A DNA stretch of 64,000 bases from Thermococcus nautili (lineage in GTDB: Archaea > Methanobacteriota_B > Thermococci > Thermococcales > Thermococcaceae). Position 1 is the first letter of the stretch. Each line of letters begins with the position of its first letter. Position numbers and translations under genes: made by a program. Of this stretch, positions 28,327 to 36,508 are shown one piece after another. Under the pieces are notes generated by a model, which saw nothing but the letters and a program-made list of their open reading frames with translations, was not told the origin of the DNA and did not search any database. The stretch is from assembly GCF_000585495.1 (NCBI RefSeq), contig NZ_CP007264.1, positions 558,001-622,000 of the forward strand, given 5' to 3'.

Positions 28327-29810
28327 GGTATCACCCCGTAGAAGGTTATCTCCTCCACGAGCGGATAGGCGAGGTAAGCCGAGACCAGCGTCAGGACGAT
28401 GAGGGTCACGAGCGACGCGGTTATTATCGGGTGGGTGCTGACCTTTTCGACGTTGGGCCTGCCGAAGACGTTCTTCGTTATCCACTTGAGGCCGACCCAG
28501 AGGAAGACGGCTGAATCGGTTAGAACCATGATAATCGGGAGCCAGGCCAGGGCGGAAACCTTGACGAGGCTCAGGTTGGTTATCAGCTCGGCCTTGCTGA
28601 AGGCTATTCCCATCGGAGGAAGACCTGCCAGTCCGAGGAGCGCCACCGTCCACGCGAGGCCGTTCACGGGCAGGATTTCCCTGAGACCGCTTATCCGCCT
28701 CAGGTCAAGGGTCCCGAGGGAGTACGTGAAGGTTCCGGCGGTGAGAAAGGCCAGGCCCTTCACGAAGGCGTGAGTAGTCAGCTGGAACATCGCCGCTTTG
28801 AGGCCGATGTCAAAGCCCGGTGCCTTACCCGTGAGGCCGAGGACGGCGTAGGTCAGGCCGGAGAACATTATTCCGGCCTCGGCAACCGTTGAGTAAGCGA
28901 GCAGTCTCTTCGCGTCCTTCTGAACCGGGTAGTTGAGTATCGGAATGAGGAGCGTGAGGGAGACCATGACGGCCATGAAGTAGAAGACCCAGACGGGGAG
29001 GGGGCCGATGAACTGGATAACCCTCGCTACGAGGTAAACGCCCATCTCAACCATCGCCGCGCCGTGAAGGAAAGCGCTCGCGGGGGTTGGGGCCTCCATA
29101 GCATCGGGAATCCACGAGTAGGTCGGAAACTGGGCGCTCTTGGTGTAGCCAGCTATGAGTAAAGCGAGGAACAGCCAGGGCTTTACCTCGGGGGAAACCT
29201 TTGAGAGCGAGAACAGACTCAAATCATGAAGCTGGGTGAGGCCAACGTAGATGGCCGTGTAGAAGCCTATCATCGCTCCAACGTTCGGGATTATGAAGGC
29301 CTTGAAGCCGGCCCTCCTCGCCTCCTTCGTGTTGTAATAGCTCACGACGCCCCAACAGGCAAGCCCCATCAGCTCGAAGAAGATGAGCAGGCCGAGGAAC
29401 GTGGAGGAGTAGATGAATCCAAGGGTGGCACCTTCAAAGAGCGTCATCCAGGCGTAGAAGAGTCCCCTGCCCTTCCCTCCAGGATGGCCGACGTTCCTCT
29501 CGCTCATGTACTCGACTCCGTAGAACATGAATACGAAACCGGCAACGGCAACAACAGTGCCTATCAAAACGCTCATGGGGTCGATTATAAGGCCGTAAAC
29601 CTCGCCGAACTGGGCGCTTTTGAGATAAGTGATGTGAATAAGCTCCTCGTGGCCGAGGAGATAGAGGACCGCAACGCCGAGCTGGGTAATCATCGCCGAT
29701 ATGAAGGAGGCGAGCATTATAACGTCCGCTTTTCTCTCGTCGAGCCTGAAGAGGATTAACCCGCCGATGAGAGGGACTGTGAAGGTTAGTGTTGTGAGAA
29801 GGCCTATCAT
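28323..29810 (-). CDS. NuoL/NuoM-like proton-conducting subunit, first gene of the Mrp operon
   Basis: About 495 residues with around 14 membrane segments. It has the TM5 Glu in FFELMGLACWG and the TM7 Lys in YTKSAQFPTYSWIPDAMEAPTPASAFLHGA (key residues K, H), plus AYSTVAEAG. The ATG at 29810 follows GGGGGGTC; the alternative at 29840 lies near the predicted transcription start. It is transcribed from the promoter at 29860-29875 with the operator-like element beside it. It starts the operon NuoL-like, NuoL-like, F, G, DUF4040, B, C, E, D. Confidence 0.92.
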   Translation of the reverse strand: MIGLLTTLTFTVPLIGGLILFRLDERKADVIMLASFISAMITQLGVAVLYLLGHEELIHITYLKSAQFGEVYGLIIDPMSVLIGTVVAVAGFVFMFYGVEYMSERNVGHPGGKGRGLFYAWMTLFEGATLGFIYSSTFLGLLIFFELMGLACWGVVSYYNTKEARRAGFKAFIIPNVGAMIGFYTAIYVGLTQLHDLSLFSLSKVSPEVKPWLFLALLIAGYTKSAQFPTYSWIPDAMEAPTPASAFLHGAAMVEMGVYLVARVIQFIGPLPVWVFYFMAVMVSLTLLIPILNYPVQKDAKRLLAYSTVAEAGIMFSGLTYAVLGLTGKAPGFDIGLKAAMFQLTTHAFVKGLAFLTAGTFTYSLGTLDLRRISGLREILPVNGLAWTVALLGLAGLPPMGIAFSKAELITNLSLVKVSALAWLPIIMVLTDSAVFLWVGLKWITKNVFGRPNVEKVSTHPIITASLVTLIVLTLVSAYLAYPLVEEITFYGVIP

Positions 29811-29839
29811 GACTGACCCCCCAGTCGGGTTAAAATCCA

Positions 29840-29875
29840 TTCGGTTTGTCTAACGAACCTTTTTAAAGTTTTTCA
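29840..29875 (-). promoter_or_regulatory. Promoter and candidate operator of the Mrp operon
   Basis: On the minus strand a TATA box ACTTTAAAAAG (about 29861-29871) is followed by GGTTCG-N10-CGAA (29859-29840). The same element, with the same 10-nt spacing and flanks, occurs at the ferritin promoter (30549-30569). It covers the predicted transcription start. Confidence 0.6.
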
Positions 29876-29944
29876 TTGTTTTCCGAAAGATGTTCAAAAG
29901 CGGTCATTTAGTGGCGAAATTCAATTCATTGGAGGTGACGTTCT

Positions 29945-30007
29945 GTGGACATAATTGGGGAGCTCTCTGGGACGGCAGTTGTGGACGGGTTAAAAGGTGA
30001 GGGATGA
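29945..30007 (+). CDS. Possible 20-codon micro-ORF
   Basis: A GTG start follows a strong ribosome binding site GGAGGTGA (29931-29938) by six bases and reads 20 codons (VDIIGELSGTAVVDGLKGEG) to a TGA just before the convergent ferritin gene end. It could be a true short peptide or the remnant of a larger gene whose remainder was lost. No match was recognised. The ribosome binding site is better than chance, but the peptide is too short to prove. Confidence 0.35.
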   Translation: MDIIGELSGTAVVDGLKGEG

Positions 30008-30012
30008 AGGAC

Positions 30013-30537
30013 TCACGGCCCATTCTGAGTCAGCAGATTCCTCAGTGCGGCCTTTCTCGCGCCCAGCTCCCGGTCGAGCATGAAGAGGCCGTTTGGACTG
30101 TCTCCAATTATCTTCAGCTTGTCCACTATCGCCTTTGTGCTCGCTTCTTCCTCGACCTGCTCCTCGACGAACCACTGGAGGAACTGATATGTTGCCCTGT
30201 CCTTCTCCTCCTCGGCCAAGTCAACGAGCTTGAAGATGGACTGCGTGACGCCAACCTCGTGGAGGTAAACCGCCTCAAAGGCTTTGAGCGGGCTTTCAAA
30301 GCTCTGCTTGGGCTTCTCAATCCTCTCAAGCTCAACGGTTCCTCCCCTGTTGAAGATGTAGTCGTAGAAACGCATCGCGTGTCCAAGCTCCTCCTCAGCC
30401 TGAGCTTCCATCCAGCTCGCGAAACCGTCGAGGCCCCTTTCCTTAAAGTAGGCCGCGATTCCAAGGTAGAAGTAGGCCGAGAAGAGCTCCTTGTTGAGCT
30501 GTTCGTTCAGAGCTTTAAGCATCCTTTCGCTCAGCAT
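30013..30537 (-). CDS. ftn: Ferritin
   Basis: This 174-residue protein has ferroxidase residues E17, E50 and H53, E94 and E127-type acids, arranged in a four-helix bundle plus fifth helix. It oxidises and stores iron in a 24-mer cage. The ATG follows GAGGTGATATT. The promoter has a TATA box followed by a TTCG-N10-CGAA element. It begins the oxygen and iron stress region. Confidence 0.96.
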   Translation of the reverse strand: MLSERMLKALNEQLNKELFSAYFYLGIAAYFKERGLDGFASWMEAQAEEELGHAMRFYDYIFNRGGTVELERIEKPKQSFESPLKAFEAVYLHEVGVTQSIFKLVDLAEEEKDRATYQFLQWFVEEQVEEEASTKAIVDKLKIIGDSPNGLFMLDRELGARKAALRNLLTQNGP

Positions 30538-30548
30538 AATATCACCTC

Positions 30549-30580
30549 ATTCGTTATTGTTTTCGAACCTTATAAGTTTA
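30549..30580 (-). promoter_or_regulatory. Ferritin promoter with candidate operator
   Basis: On the minus strand AACTTATAAGG (TATA, about 30570-30580) is followed directly by GGTTCG-N10-CGAATG (30569-30549). Flanks CATTCG and CGAACCTT are identical to those at the Mrp operon promoter. Confidence 0.62.
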
Positions 30581-30610
30581 TCTATCGAACTAAATGCGAG
30601 TTCAGCTTGT

Positions 30611-31474
30611 TTAGTTCTCCTTTGCTTTCCTCAATTTCCACAACCCAAGTCCCACCAAAACACCTCCAAGGGCTATCCAGTAGTACTCTAAAGAGTCTCG
30701 ACTGTTTGAGGGCGCTTCACGGCAGAGTGGCAACCGCTCCCTCAGTCCCTCGGAGAGGTTGAGAACCTCAAGTGTTTTCCCATTGTAGTAGAGAATGCTG
30801 AGCTCGTTCCAGCTAAGAGGACTATCAAACCTCTCGGGATATGTGTACACTAGAACGCCCTTTCCCAGGAAAACAGCCCTAAGCGTTACGTTCGGAGGGA
30901 CGGAGAGCGAAAGATTCTTGGGGAGCTGTATAGAATAGGTTGAGTTTTTTGAGGGTGGGAATTCGATTAAATCTGGGGACTCCACCCCAAGTATCTGAAG
31001 TGTGGAGCCGTTCAGAACCGCCGGATAGAATTTTGATTGAATTGAAACGTTGTCGCATGAACAGAGCTTTGGCCGGATTTCTTTGGGGATAGTGATGTTT
31101 TCTGCCATACAGAGGTTTTCCGGAGAAATCGCCCGTCCATCACTCAGGTACCAGACCCCTTTGTAGAGCTCATAGAACAGTTCATACGCTCCGGTGGTGT
31201 TTCCGAGGTAGTACAACTTTCCGTTCTTAAAATAGAAGTAGTAATCCCCGACCATACTTGGCGTCGGCAGGCCGGACATCCCTGGGCCGAGGGCACTCCA
31301 GGAGAGAACTATAATCGCATCGTTATTCCCCGCTTTCACAAACGTGGCAAAGGAGCAGTACTCACCCGGCGCGAGAACAGAGTGCGGGCCGCAGGTGACT
31401 CCTGATGCATAAGCAGGAGAGCACATAAACGATAGAACAACAAAAAGCAACAACATGTTGTCCCTTTTGTTCAT
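30611..31474 (-). CDS. Secreted or membrane-anchored protein of unknown function
   Basis: About 287 residues from an ATG preceded by AGGTGA. A signal peptide (LLLFVVLSFMCSPAYA) is followed by an extracytoplasmic domain with several N-x-S/T sites and at least six cysteines (CGPHS, YCSF, NLCMAE, KLCSCD), suggesting disulfides. A C-terminal membrane segment (YYWIALGGVLVGLGLW) with a basic tail ends it. There is no CGP-CTERM motif. Function unknown; it lies among redox genes but may be unrelated. Confidence 0.78.
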   Translation of the reverse strand: MNKRDNMLLLFVVLSFMCSPAYASGVTCGPHSVLAPGEYCSFATFVKAGNNDAIIVLSWSALGPGMSGLPTPSMVGDYYFYFKNGKLYYLGNTTGAYELFYELYKGVWYLSDGRAISPENLCMAENITIPKEIRPKLCSCDNVSIQSKFYPAVLNGSTLQILGVESPDLIEFPPSKNSTYSIQLPKNLSLSVPPNVTLRAVFLGKGVLVYTYPERFDSPLSWNELSILYYNGKTLEVLNLSEGLRERLPLCREAPSNSRDSLEYYWIALGGVLVGLGLWKLRKAKEN

Positions 31475-31559
31475 CTCTGTCACCTGCAAAGGTTTGTTCC
31501 GCAGTTAATAAGTATTTCTGGTATCCGAAAACCAAAGCCCTCTTTTTCCGCGTGAAAAC

Positions 31560-31582
31560 CTTTTTATTCGGAAAACCGAACT
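31560..31582 (+). promoter_or_regulatory. Flavodiiron gene promoter with TTCGG-AAAA-CCGAA palindrome
   Basis: CTTTTTATTCGG is followed by a TTCGGAAAACCGAA element (31567-31580), with perfect 5-bp arms. It overlaps the TATA box and has the same half-sites as the ferritin and Mrp elements but shorter spacing. GGTGAT precedes the ATG at 31599. Confidence 0.55.
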
Positions 31583-31598
31583 AAAACCGGTGATAGTT

Positions 31599-32828
31599 AT
31601 GGTGAATGCCAGAGTTGAGCGGCTCTGCACCGACCCGGAGCTCTACATCATCAGGATTGACGATGACGAGATTAAGTACTTTGAGGCGGCCTGGTACATT
31701 CCTGAGGGAATAACCTACAACGCCTACCTGATGAAGCTGAAGGACGCGGTTGTGCTCTTCGATACGACCAAGGCGGACTACGCCAACCTGTTCCTCGAGA
31801 AGCTGAGGGAACTCGTGAACCCGGAGGAGATAACGCACATCATCGTCCACCACACCGAGCCGGACCACAGCGGGGCACTGCCGAAGGTTCTAGAGGCCAA
31901 CAACTATAAAGCCCAGGTCATCGGAACGGCCTTCGCGAGGAACCTGCTCGAGGGCTTCTACGGAAAAGACGTCGTCAAGAACTTCAAGGTCGTCAAGGAC
32001 GGCGAAGAGATGAGCATCGGCGGAAAGACCTTCCGCTTTATCACCGTCCCCTGGCTCCACTGGCCGGACACGATGATAACCTACGTCGTCGAGGACAGAC
32101 TGATATTCAGCTGCGACGCCGGCGGTGGCTACTCGATTCCAGAGACGATAGACGACAGCGACGAGGAGGTCGTTCAGCGCTACCTGCCCCACGTGGCAAA
32201 GTACATCGTTACCGTCATCGGCCACTACCACAAGTACATCGTCCAGAACATCAAGAAGCTCAAGAACCTCGGAATAGTTGACAATGCCAGGATGATTCTG
32301 CCCGGGCACGGAATAGCGTGGTGCCACAATCCGAGGAGAATCTTCGAGTTCTACGAGCGCGTCGGGGCCGGCGTTCCCGAGAAGGACAAGGTTCTCGTCA
32401 TCTACGACTCGATGTACGGCTTCGTTGAGCGGAGAATGGAGATAGTGCTCGACGAGCTCAGGAAGCTCGGAAAGAAGCCGGTAGTTTACCGCTTCACCGA
32501 CAGGGAAGCTCCCGCCGTCAGCGACATCCTCGGCGAGGTTCCGAGTGCCGAAGCCATAATCATCGGTGCATCCACCTTCGAGGCAGAGATACACCCGCGC
32601 ATACGCTATACGCTCTTCGAGATACTCGACAAGGCCAACTACGAGAAGCCCGTCCTTATCGTCGGAGCGTTCGGCTGGGGCGGGGTTGCAGGAAGGAAGA
32701 TAGAGACGCTGATAACGAGGAGCAAGTTCGACCACGTTGCAACCGTAGAGAGCAAGGGAATGCCGACCGAGGAGGACGAGGCCAAACTGAGGGAAGCCGT
32801 CAGGAAGCTCGTCGAGTGGACCTCTTGA
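31599..32828 (+). CDS. Flavodiiron protein (A-type flavoprotein, FprA)
   Basis: About 409 residues. The N-terminal metallo-beta-lactamase domain holds the diiron ligand set H85-x-E87-x-D89-H90 and further His/Asp ligands (PWLHWPD, SCDAGG, GHG). The C-terminal flavodoxin domain (VIYDSMYGFVERR, near 266) binds FMN. It reduces O2 to water or NO to N2O with electrons from rubredoxin, whose gene is about 700 nt downstream. ATG chosen over the upstream GTG because GGTGAT is at 31589-31594. Confidence 0.95.
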   Translation: MVNARVERLCTDPELYIIRIDDDEIKYFEAAWYIPEGITYNAYLMKLKDAVVLFDTTKADYANLFLEKLRELVNPEEITHIIVHHTEPDHSGALPKVLEANNYKAQVIGTAFARNLLEGFYGKDVVKNFKVVKDGEEMSIGGKTFRFITVPWLHWPDTMITYVVEDRLIFSCDAGGGYSIPETIDDSDEEVVQRYLPHVAKYIVTVIGHYHKYIVQNIKKLKNLGIVDNARMILPGHGIAWCHNPRRIFEFYERVGAGVPEKDKVLVIYDSMYGFVERRMEIVLDELRKLGKKPVVYRFTDREAPAVSDILGEVPSAEAIIIGASTFEAEIHPRIRYTLFEILDKANYEKPVLIVGAFGWGGVAGRKIETLITRSKFDHVATVESKGMPTEEDEAKLREAVRKLVEWTS

Positions 32829-32894
32829 GTCCCTTCTATCCTTTTCCCATCTCTCTTACTCCACCCCCCTTCCCCGGAATCCCTGCAAACTTTG

Positions 32895-32934
32895 TTCGGC
32901 TTTTGGAACTTCCGGTTCGAAAAGTGTTATATAC
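32895..32934 (+). promoter_or_regulatory. Rubrerythrin promoter
   Basis: A TATA box GTTATATAC (32926-32934) is preceded by GTTC-N8-GAAC (32894-32909) and CGGTTCGAAAAG (32913-32924). These are TTCG-type half-sites upstream of the TATA box, unlike the downstream position at ferritin. Confidence 0.5.
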
Positions 32935-32964
32935 TTTCGCTCCCATCTTAGTACGGTGTTTTCC

Positions 32965-33480
32965 ATGCCCGTTGAGAGAGCCATGACCAGGAAGTTTTTG
33001 GAGGACGCCTTTGCCGGCGAGAGCATGGCCCACATGAAGTACCTGATTTTTGCCGAGCAGGCCGAGAAGGAGGGTTTTCCGAAGGTTGCCAAGCTTTTTA
33101 GAGCGATAGCCTACGCGGAGTTCGTCCACGCGAAGAACCACTTCATAGCTTTGGGTAAGCTCGGGAAGACCGAGGAGAACCTGAAGGAAGCAATAGCGGG
33201 CGAGACCTTCGAGGTCGAGGAGATGTACCCCGTTTACAAGAACGCCGCCGAGTTCCAGGGTGAGAAAGAGGCCGTCAGGAGCACACACTACGCCCTTGAG
33301 GCCGAGAAGCTTCACGCCGAGCTTTATGAGAAGGCCAAAGAGAGTGTTGCTAAGGGCGAGGATATAGAGGTTGGGAAAGTCTACATCTGCCCGGTCTGTG
33401 GCTACACTGCCGTGGACGAGGCCCCGGAGCGCTGTCCCGTGTGCGGTCTGCCGGGCGAAAAGTTCGTGGTCTTTGAGTGA
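32965..33480 (+). CDS. Rubrerythrin
   Basis: 171 residues: an N-terminal ferritin-like diiron domain (FAGESMAHMKYLIFAEQAEKEG, EFVHAKNH, EAEKLHAE) followed by a rubredoxin-type CPVCG...CPVCG domain near the C-terminus. It reduces hydrogen peroxide, receiving electrons from rubredoxin. The start was set at MPVERAM after GGTG. It lies upstream of the rubredoxin and superoxide reductase pair in one direction. Confidence 0.96.
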   Translation: MPVERAMTRKFLEDAFAGESMAHMKYLIFAEQAEKEGFPKVAKLFRAIAYAEFVHAKNHFIALGKLGKTEENLKEAIAGETFEVEEMYPVYKNAAEFQGEKEAVRSTHYALEAEKLHAELYEKAKESVAKGEDIEVGKVYICPVCGYTAVDEAPERCPVCGLPGEKFVVFE

Positions 33481-33518
33481 TTCCTTCGCTTTTCCGTTTC
33501 ACAAGTTTGAACCACAAA

Positions 33519-33528
33519 CCTTATAAGG
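33519..33528 (+). promoter_or_regulatory. TATA box for the rubredoxin-superoxide reductase operon
   Basis: CCTTATAAGG lies in a short intergenic stretch about 40 nt upstream of the rubredoxin GTG. Confidence 0.6.
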
Positions 33529-33559
33529 CCGAAGTGCCAACAGTAGAATGGTGAAAGAA

Positions 33560-33721
33560 GTGGCAAAGTGGAGATGCATAATCTGTGGATACATCTACGA
33601 TGAAGACGAGGGCAACCCGGAGGACGGGATAGAGCCCGGAACCAGGTTTGAAGACCTTCCCGAGGACTGGGTCTGCCCGCTCTGCGGGGCTCCAAAGGAC
33701 CAGTTTGAAAAGATAGAGTGA
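33560..33721 (+). CDS. Rubredoxin
   Basis: A 53-residue protein starting at GTG ([16 protein letters not shown]), with both Cys-x-x-Cys knuckles CIICGY and CPLCGA binding one iron. Length and sequence match Pyrococcus rubredoxin. The alternative ATG at 33548 is four codons upstream, but GGTGA (33550-33554) is better spaced for the GTG. It donates electrons to superoxide reductase, rubrerythrin and FprA. It is 10 nt from the superoxide reductase gene. Confidence 0.97.
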   Translation: MAKWRCIICGYIYDEDEGNPEDGIEPGTRFEDLPEDWVCPLCGAPKDQFEKIE

Positions 33722-33731
33722 GGTGGTTGAG

Positions 33732-34079
33732 ATGCTGAGCGAAACCATAAAGAGTGGAGACTGGAAGGGGGAGAAGCACGTCCCCGTTATAGAGTACGAG
33801 AAGGAGGGCGACCTCGTCAGGGTCGAGGTCAGCGTCGGCAAGGAGATACCGCACCCGAACACCCCGGAGCACCACATAGCGTGGATTGAGCTCTACTTCC
33901 ACCCGGAGGGGGAGAACTTCCCGATTCTCGTCGGCAGGGTTGCCTTTACCAACCACAGCGACCCGCTGACCGAGCCGAGGGCGGTGTTCTTCTTCAGAAC
34001 TCAGAAGAAGGGCAAGCTCTACGCGCTCAGCTACTGCAACATCCACGGCCTCTGGGAGAACGAGGTCGCGCTCGAGTGA
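33732..34079 (+). CDS. Superoxide reductase (neelaredoxin type)
   Basis: This 115-residue protein has iron ligands E14, H16, H41, H47, C102 and H105, exactly as in Pyrococcus furiosus superoxide reductase. It reduces superoxide to hydrogen peroxide without producing oxygen, using rubredoxin encoded just upstream. The ATG follows GAGGTGG. It has no desulforedoxin domain. Confidence 0.96.
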   Translation: MLSETIKSGDWKGEKHVPVIEYEKEGDLVRVEVSVGKEIPHPNTPEHHIAWIELYFHPEGENFPILVGRVAFTNHSDPLTEPRAVFFFRTQKKGKLYALSYCNIHGLWENEVALE

Positions 34080-34105
34080 GCTTTCTTTTTCCGCCCCAAC
34101 CCCCG

Positions 34106-35080
34106 TTATTTTTCTCCCGAGAGCTGGAACGTCATGTTTGTCCAGTTCTCAACCCATTCCTGAGCGTAGCCTTCTAGGGTGTGCACGTACTTGACGTTTC
34201 GTACGCATACCATAACCGTCACGTTTTCAGGGCTCTTGAAGAGCTCCACGTGGTATCTTATAACCTCGTCGCCGGAGAGGGCGAGGAGTGACTGGAACGG
34301 GCCCCAGAATGTCATTGACTCGTACTTTTGCCCAACTTTAATGCCATCAACGTAAACCCCCGCCCCGCAGAAGTTCTCGGGAACCTTGATGAGAACGTCC
34401 ACGACCGCAGGAGAGTCAGAGGTACTCCAGTAAACGGCAACGCCATTTGAGCGCGCCAAGCCATCGTAGCTTGGGAAGGGAACGTTGAAGAGAACCGGAG
34501 AGAGAAGCAGGGAAGCCACGAAAACCGCGAGGACTTTCCTCTTTGAGAAATTGAAGGGAACGTCCTTCCTGGCGGCTAGGGGCAGATTCCAATAGGAGTA
34601 GGCCTCCACGAGGCGGGCGATACTCATTAAAACGACGCCAATCAAGACGGGGAACAGCAGGGCACCGACGAGATACAGATTCCCGGCTAGGTTGAAGTTC
34701 AGCTCCCCGGTTGACTCCGCGAACAGGCCCATCCTGAGTCTATAAACGAGCGCGCTGGCAACAAAGGCAGGATACGCCGGTGCCAGTAAGTTAATGAGCT
34801 TGTAAATGTCCCACGAGGGTTTGAGGAGGACCCACTTCGGGCTCCAGCTGAGGAGGAAGACGGCAACTAGGAATAGAGCCGTCTCAAGCAGGAACAGCTT
34901 CAGAGGTCTTGAGTCAACGTCCACGCTCCAGAGGTAGAGACCAATCAGGTAAACCACGAGCCCGAGTCCAAAGGCTATAAGCGAGAAAATGCCGAAGAGA
35001 TTGGACAGCACCATCAGCAGACTCCCGGCCAGCAGGTATTCTCTGCCACCAACCGGAGCAAACTTTCCTTTAACTGTCAC
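34106..35080 (-). CDS. DUF996-like membrane protein of unknown function
   Basis: About 324 residues. The N-terminal 180 contain five or so membrane segments of DUF996 type (REYLLAGSLLMVLSNLFGIFSLIAFGLGLVVYLIG region). A second part begins with another membrane helix and an extracytoplasmic beta-rich tail. The start is a GTG well spaced from GGTGAT; the upstream ATG would extend into the promoter. Function unknown; the redox neighbours may be incidental. Confidence 0.75.
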   Translation of the reverse strand: MTVKGKFAPVGGREYLLAGSLLMVLSNLFGIFSLIAFGLGLVVYLIGLYLWSVDVDSRPLKLFLLETALFLVAVFLLSWSPKWVLLKPSWDIYKLINLLAPAYPAFVASALVYRLRMGLFAESTGELNFNLAGNLYLVGALLFPVLIGVVLMSIARLVEAYSYWNLPLAARKDVPFNFSKRKVLAVFVASLLLSPVLFNVPFPSYDGLARSNGVAVYWSTSDSPAVVDVLIKVPENFCGAGVYVDGIKVGQKYESMTFWGPFQSLLALSGDEVIRYHVELFKSPENVTVMVCVRNVKYVHTLEGYAQEWVENWTNMTFQLSGEK

Positions 35081-35097
35081 TAATATCACCAATAAAA

Positions 35098-35119
35098 CTT
35101 TAAGTTTTAACACTTAAAG
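35098..35119. promoter_or_regulatory. CTTTAAG-N8-CTTAAAG inverted repeat in the promoter region
   Basis: Seven-base arms (35098-35104 and 35113-35119) overlap two TATA-like stretches upstream of the DUF996-like gene. Could be an operator or just a symmetric TATA region. Confidence 0.4.
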
Positions 35120-35171
35120 CTTTTGGGCAAGGTTTAAAGGCTTAACGCCGTAGGTTCAATGGTTGAGAGTC

Positions 35172-35762
35172 ATGGATTCGTATGCTCTTGTAATGTCCGT
35201 TGACGGTCCGCTCGTCTTGGTCGGCGTCTTTCTCACCTGGCACCTGACGAGGCTTGTCGAGCGGAACAGGCTTGGGAAAGAGAAGTTATCCCATTTGATA
35301 CTCGCCGGAGGTTTAATGACGGCGTTCGGCTTTACGGGCCATATGATTGGCCTCAACGTCTCCTTCCTCGTAATATTTGGGCCCGCGCTTATAGTTTATG
35401 CTCTCTCTATGAGCGGCCTCGTTGGAGCAAAGCTTGAGATGCTTGCCCAAATTGCCTTGATGGTTCTTTCAATAGGTTTGAGCGAAGACCCTCGGAACTA
35501 CGTTTTTTTGATGTTCTCGGATATCTCCCTTCTCCTGCTCATGGATGCGGTGGCTTTCTACTCGAACTCGCCGAAAAAACCTGCCTCAATGGCCCGCCTG
35601 TCCGCATGGCTCCTCGTGGCCTTCACGGTCGTGAACGCGATTTACTACCGCTCCCTGCCGGCGCTCCTGCTTTACACCGCCTCGGTGTCGCTGTGGATAA
35701 CCTCTCTGCTCCTCTCGTATCCCTCGGCTAAAGTTCTCAACTCTGCCCAGGAAGGCTTATAA
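35172..35762 (+). CDS. Membrane protein of unknown function
   Basis: 196 residues with about six membrane segments and almost no charged loops, giving a compact integral protein. The start is at MDSYALV, after GGTTGAG. No family recognised. It is followed after 32 nt by the DUF59 gene pair, possibly same transcript. Confidence 0.72.
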   Translation: MDSYALVMSVDGPLVLVGVFLTWHLTRLVERNRLGKEKLSHLILAGGLMTAFGFTGHMIGLNVSFLVIFGPALIVYALSMSGLVGAKLEMLAQIALMVLSIGLSEDPRNYVFLMFSDISLLLLMDAVAFYSNSPKKPASMARLSAWLLVAFTVVNAIYYRSLPALLLYTASVSLWITSLLLSYPSAKVLNSAQEGL

Positions 35763-35794
35763 CTGACCAGTCGAAGGGGGAATCGGTGAGGGAA

Positions 35795-36154
35795 ATGAAG
35801 GTTTACAGTCCAGATAGGGAGTGGCCCGAGCCATACAGGGCCGTCATCGAGGAGCTGAAGAAAATAACCGACCCGGTTACCGGTGGCGACATCCTCGATT
35901 CTGGCGTTGTGGCGGGTCTTGAGGTCACCGACGACACGCTCAAAATCTGGCTTCGCTTCGAGAGCCACGCCGAGTACAACATCATAGGCGAGAGCCCCAT
36001 AGCGTACTCCAAGATAATCGGCGACATAATGGAGCGGTTTGCACTGGTCAAGTTCGACAACGTCTACGTCTACGACCTCGGGAACAACGTTGTTGGAAAG
36101 TTCGAGAACAGGAAGGGCTACAGGCCTGAAGATATCTCGGGAGAGAGGGTTTGA
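35795..36154 (+). CDS. DUF59/MIP18-family protein
   Basis: About 119 residues with DPVTGGDILDSGVVAGLEV, the DUF59 (MIP18-like, SufT-type) motif found in iron-sulfur assembly factors. It lacks the central Cys of many SufT proteins. It is adjacent to a second DUF59 gene with no gap between stop and start. Likely role in Fe-S maturation or repair, consistent with the stress context. GGTGA precedes the ATG. Confidence 0.83.
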   Translation: MKVYSPDREWPEPYRAVIEELKKITDPVTGGDILDSGVVAGLEVTDDTLKIWLRFESHAEYNIIGESPIAYSKIIGDIMERFALVKFDNVYVYDLGNNVVGKFENRKGYRPEDISGERV

Positions 36155-36505
36155 ATGCTCCTCCCGGACTTTTTACGGCCCAGAAAGAGACCGGAGCCGG
36201 GTCCGAGGAAGGACATCCCCGGGGAAGTCAAGCGCGTTGTGAAGTTGCTTGAGAGGGTTAAAGACCCTGAAACTGGCCTCAACATCGTCGGAGAGGGTCT
36301 CGTCTACGGCCTCACCGTTGAAGGGAAGCGCGTCGAGGTCTTTCTCCTCATGGCCCGCTCCACGCCGGAGTGTCATTTCTGCCAGATGCTGGCGATAAAC
36401 GTCCAAAGGAAGATACTGGACGAGATAGTTTCGATTCTCAAAACGGAAGGGTTTAATACCGTGAAGGTGTATAACGAACTCGGACTGCTTTTAGCGGAGG
36501 GATGA
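36155..36505 (+). CDS. Second DUF59/MIP18-family protein
   Basis: 116 residues. A basic N-terminal tail is followed by the DUF59 fold with DPETGLNIVGEGLVYGLTV and TPECHFCQM, which has a Cys-x-x-Cys not present in the first paralogue. The ATG immediately follows the preceding TGA. The pair may act together in Fe-S cluster delivery. A ferritin-like gene follows after a 3-nt gap. Confidence 0.84.
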   Translation: MLLPDFLRPRKRPEPGPRKDIPGEVKRVVKLLERVKDPETGLNIVGEGLVYGLTVEGKRVEVFLLMARSTPECHFCQMLAINVQRKILDEIVSILKTEGFNTVKVYNELGLLLAEG

Positions 36506-36508
36506 TGT

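Noticed and set aside
28327-28653. N-terminal 109-residue extension of the large NuoL-like subunit
   Set aside because: It lies in another frame over the previous gene; the ATGA overlap at 28323-28326 gives the normal start.
29840-31590. SurR binding site (GTT-N3-AAC) in the stress promoters
   Set aside because: No exact GTT-N3-AAC was found in these promoters; the shared element has a different half-site.
32910-32925. GGTTCGAA resembling a tRNA T-loop
   Set aside because: No acceptor stem, anticodon arm or CCA-compatible fold surrounds it; it is part of the rubrerythrin promoter.
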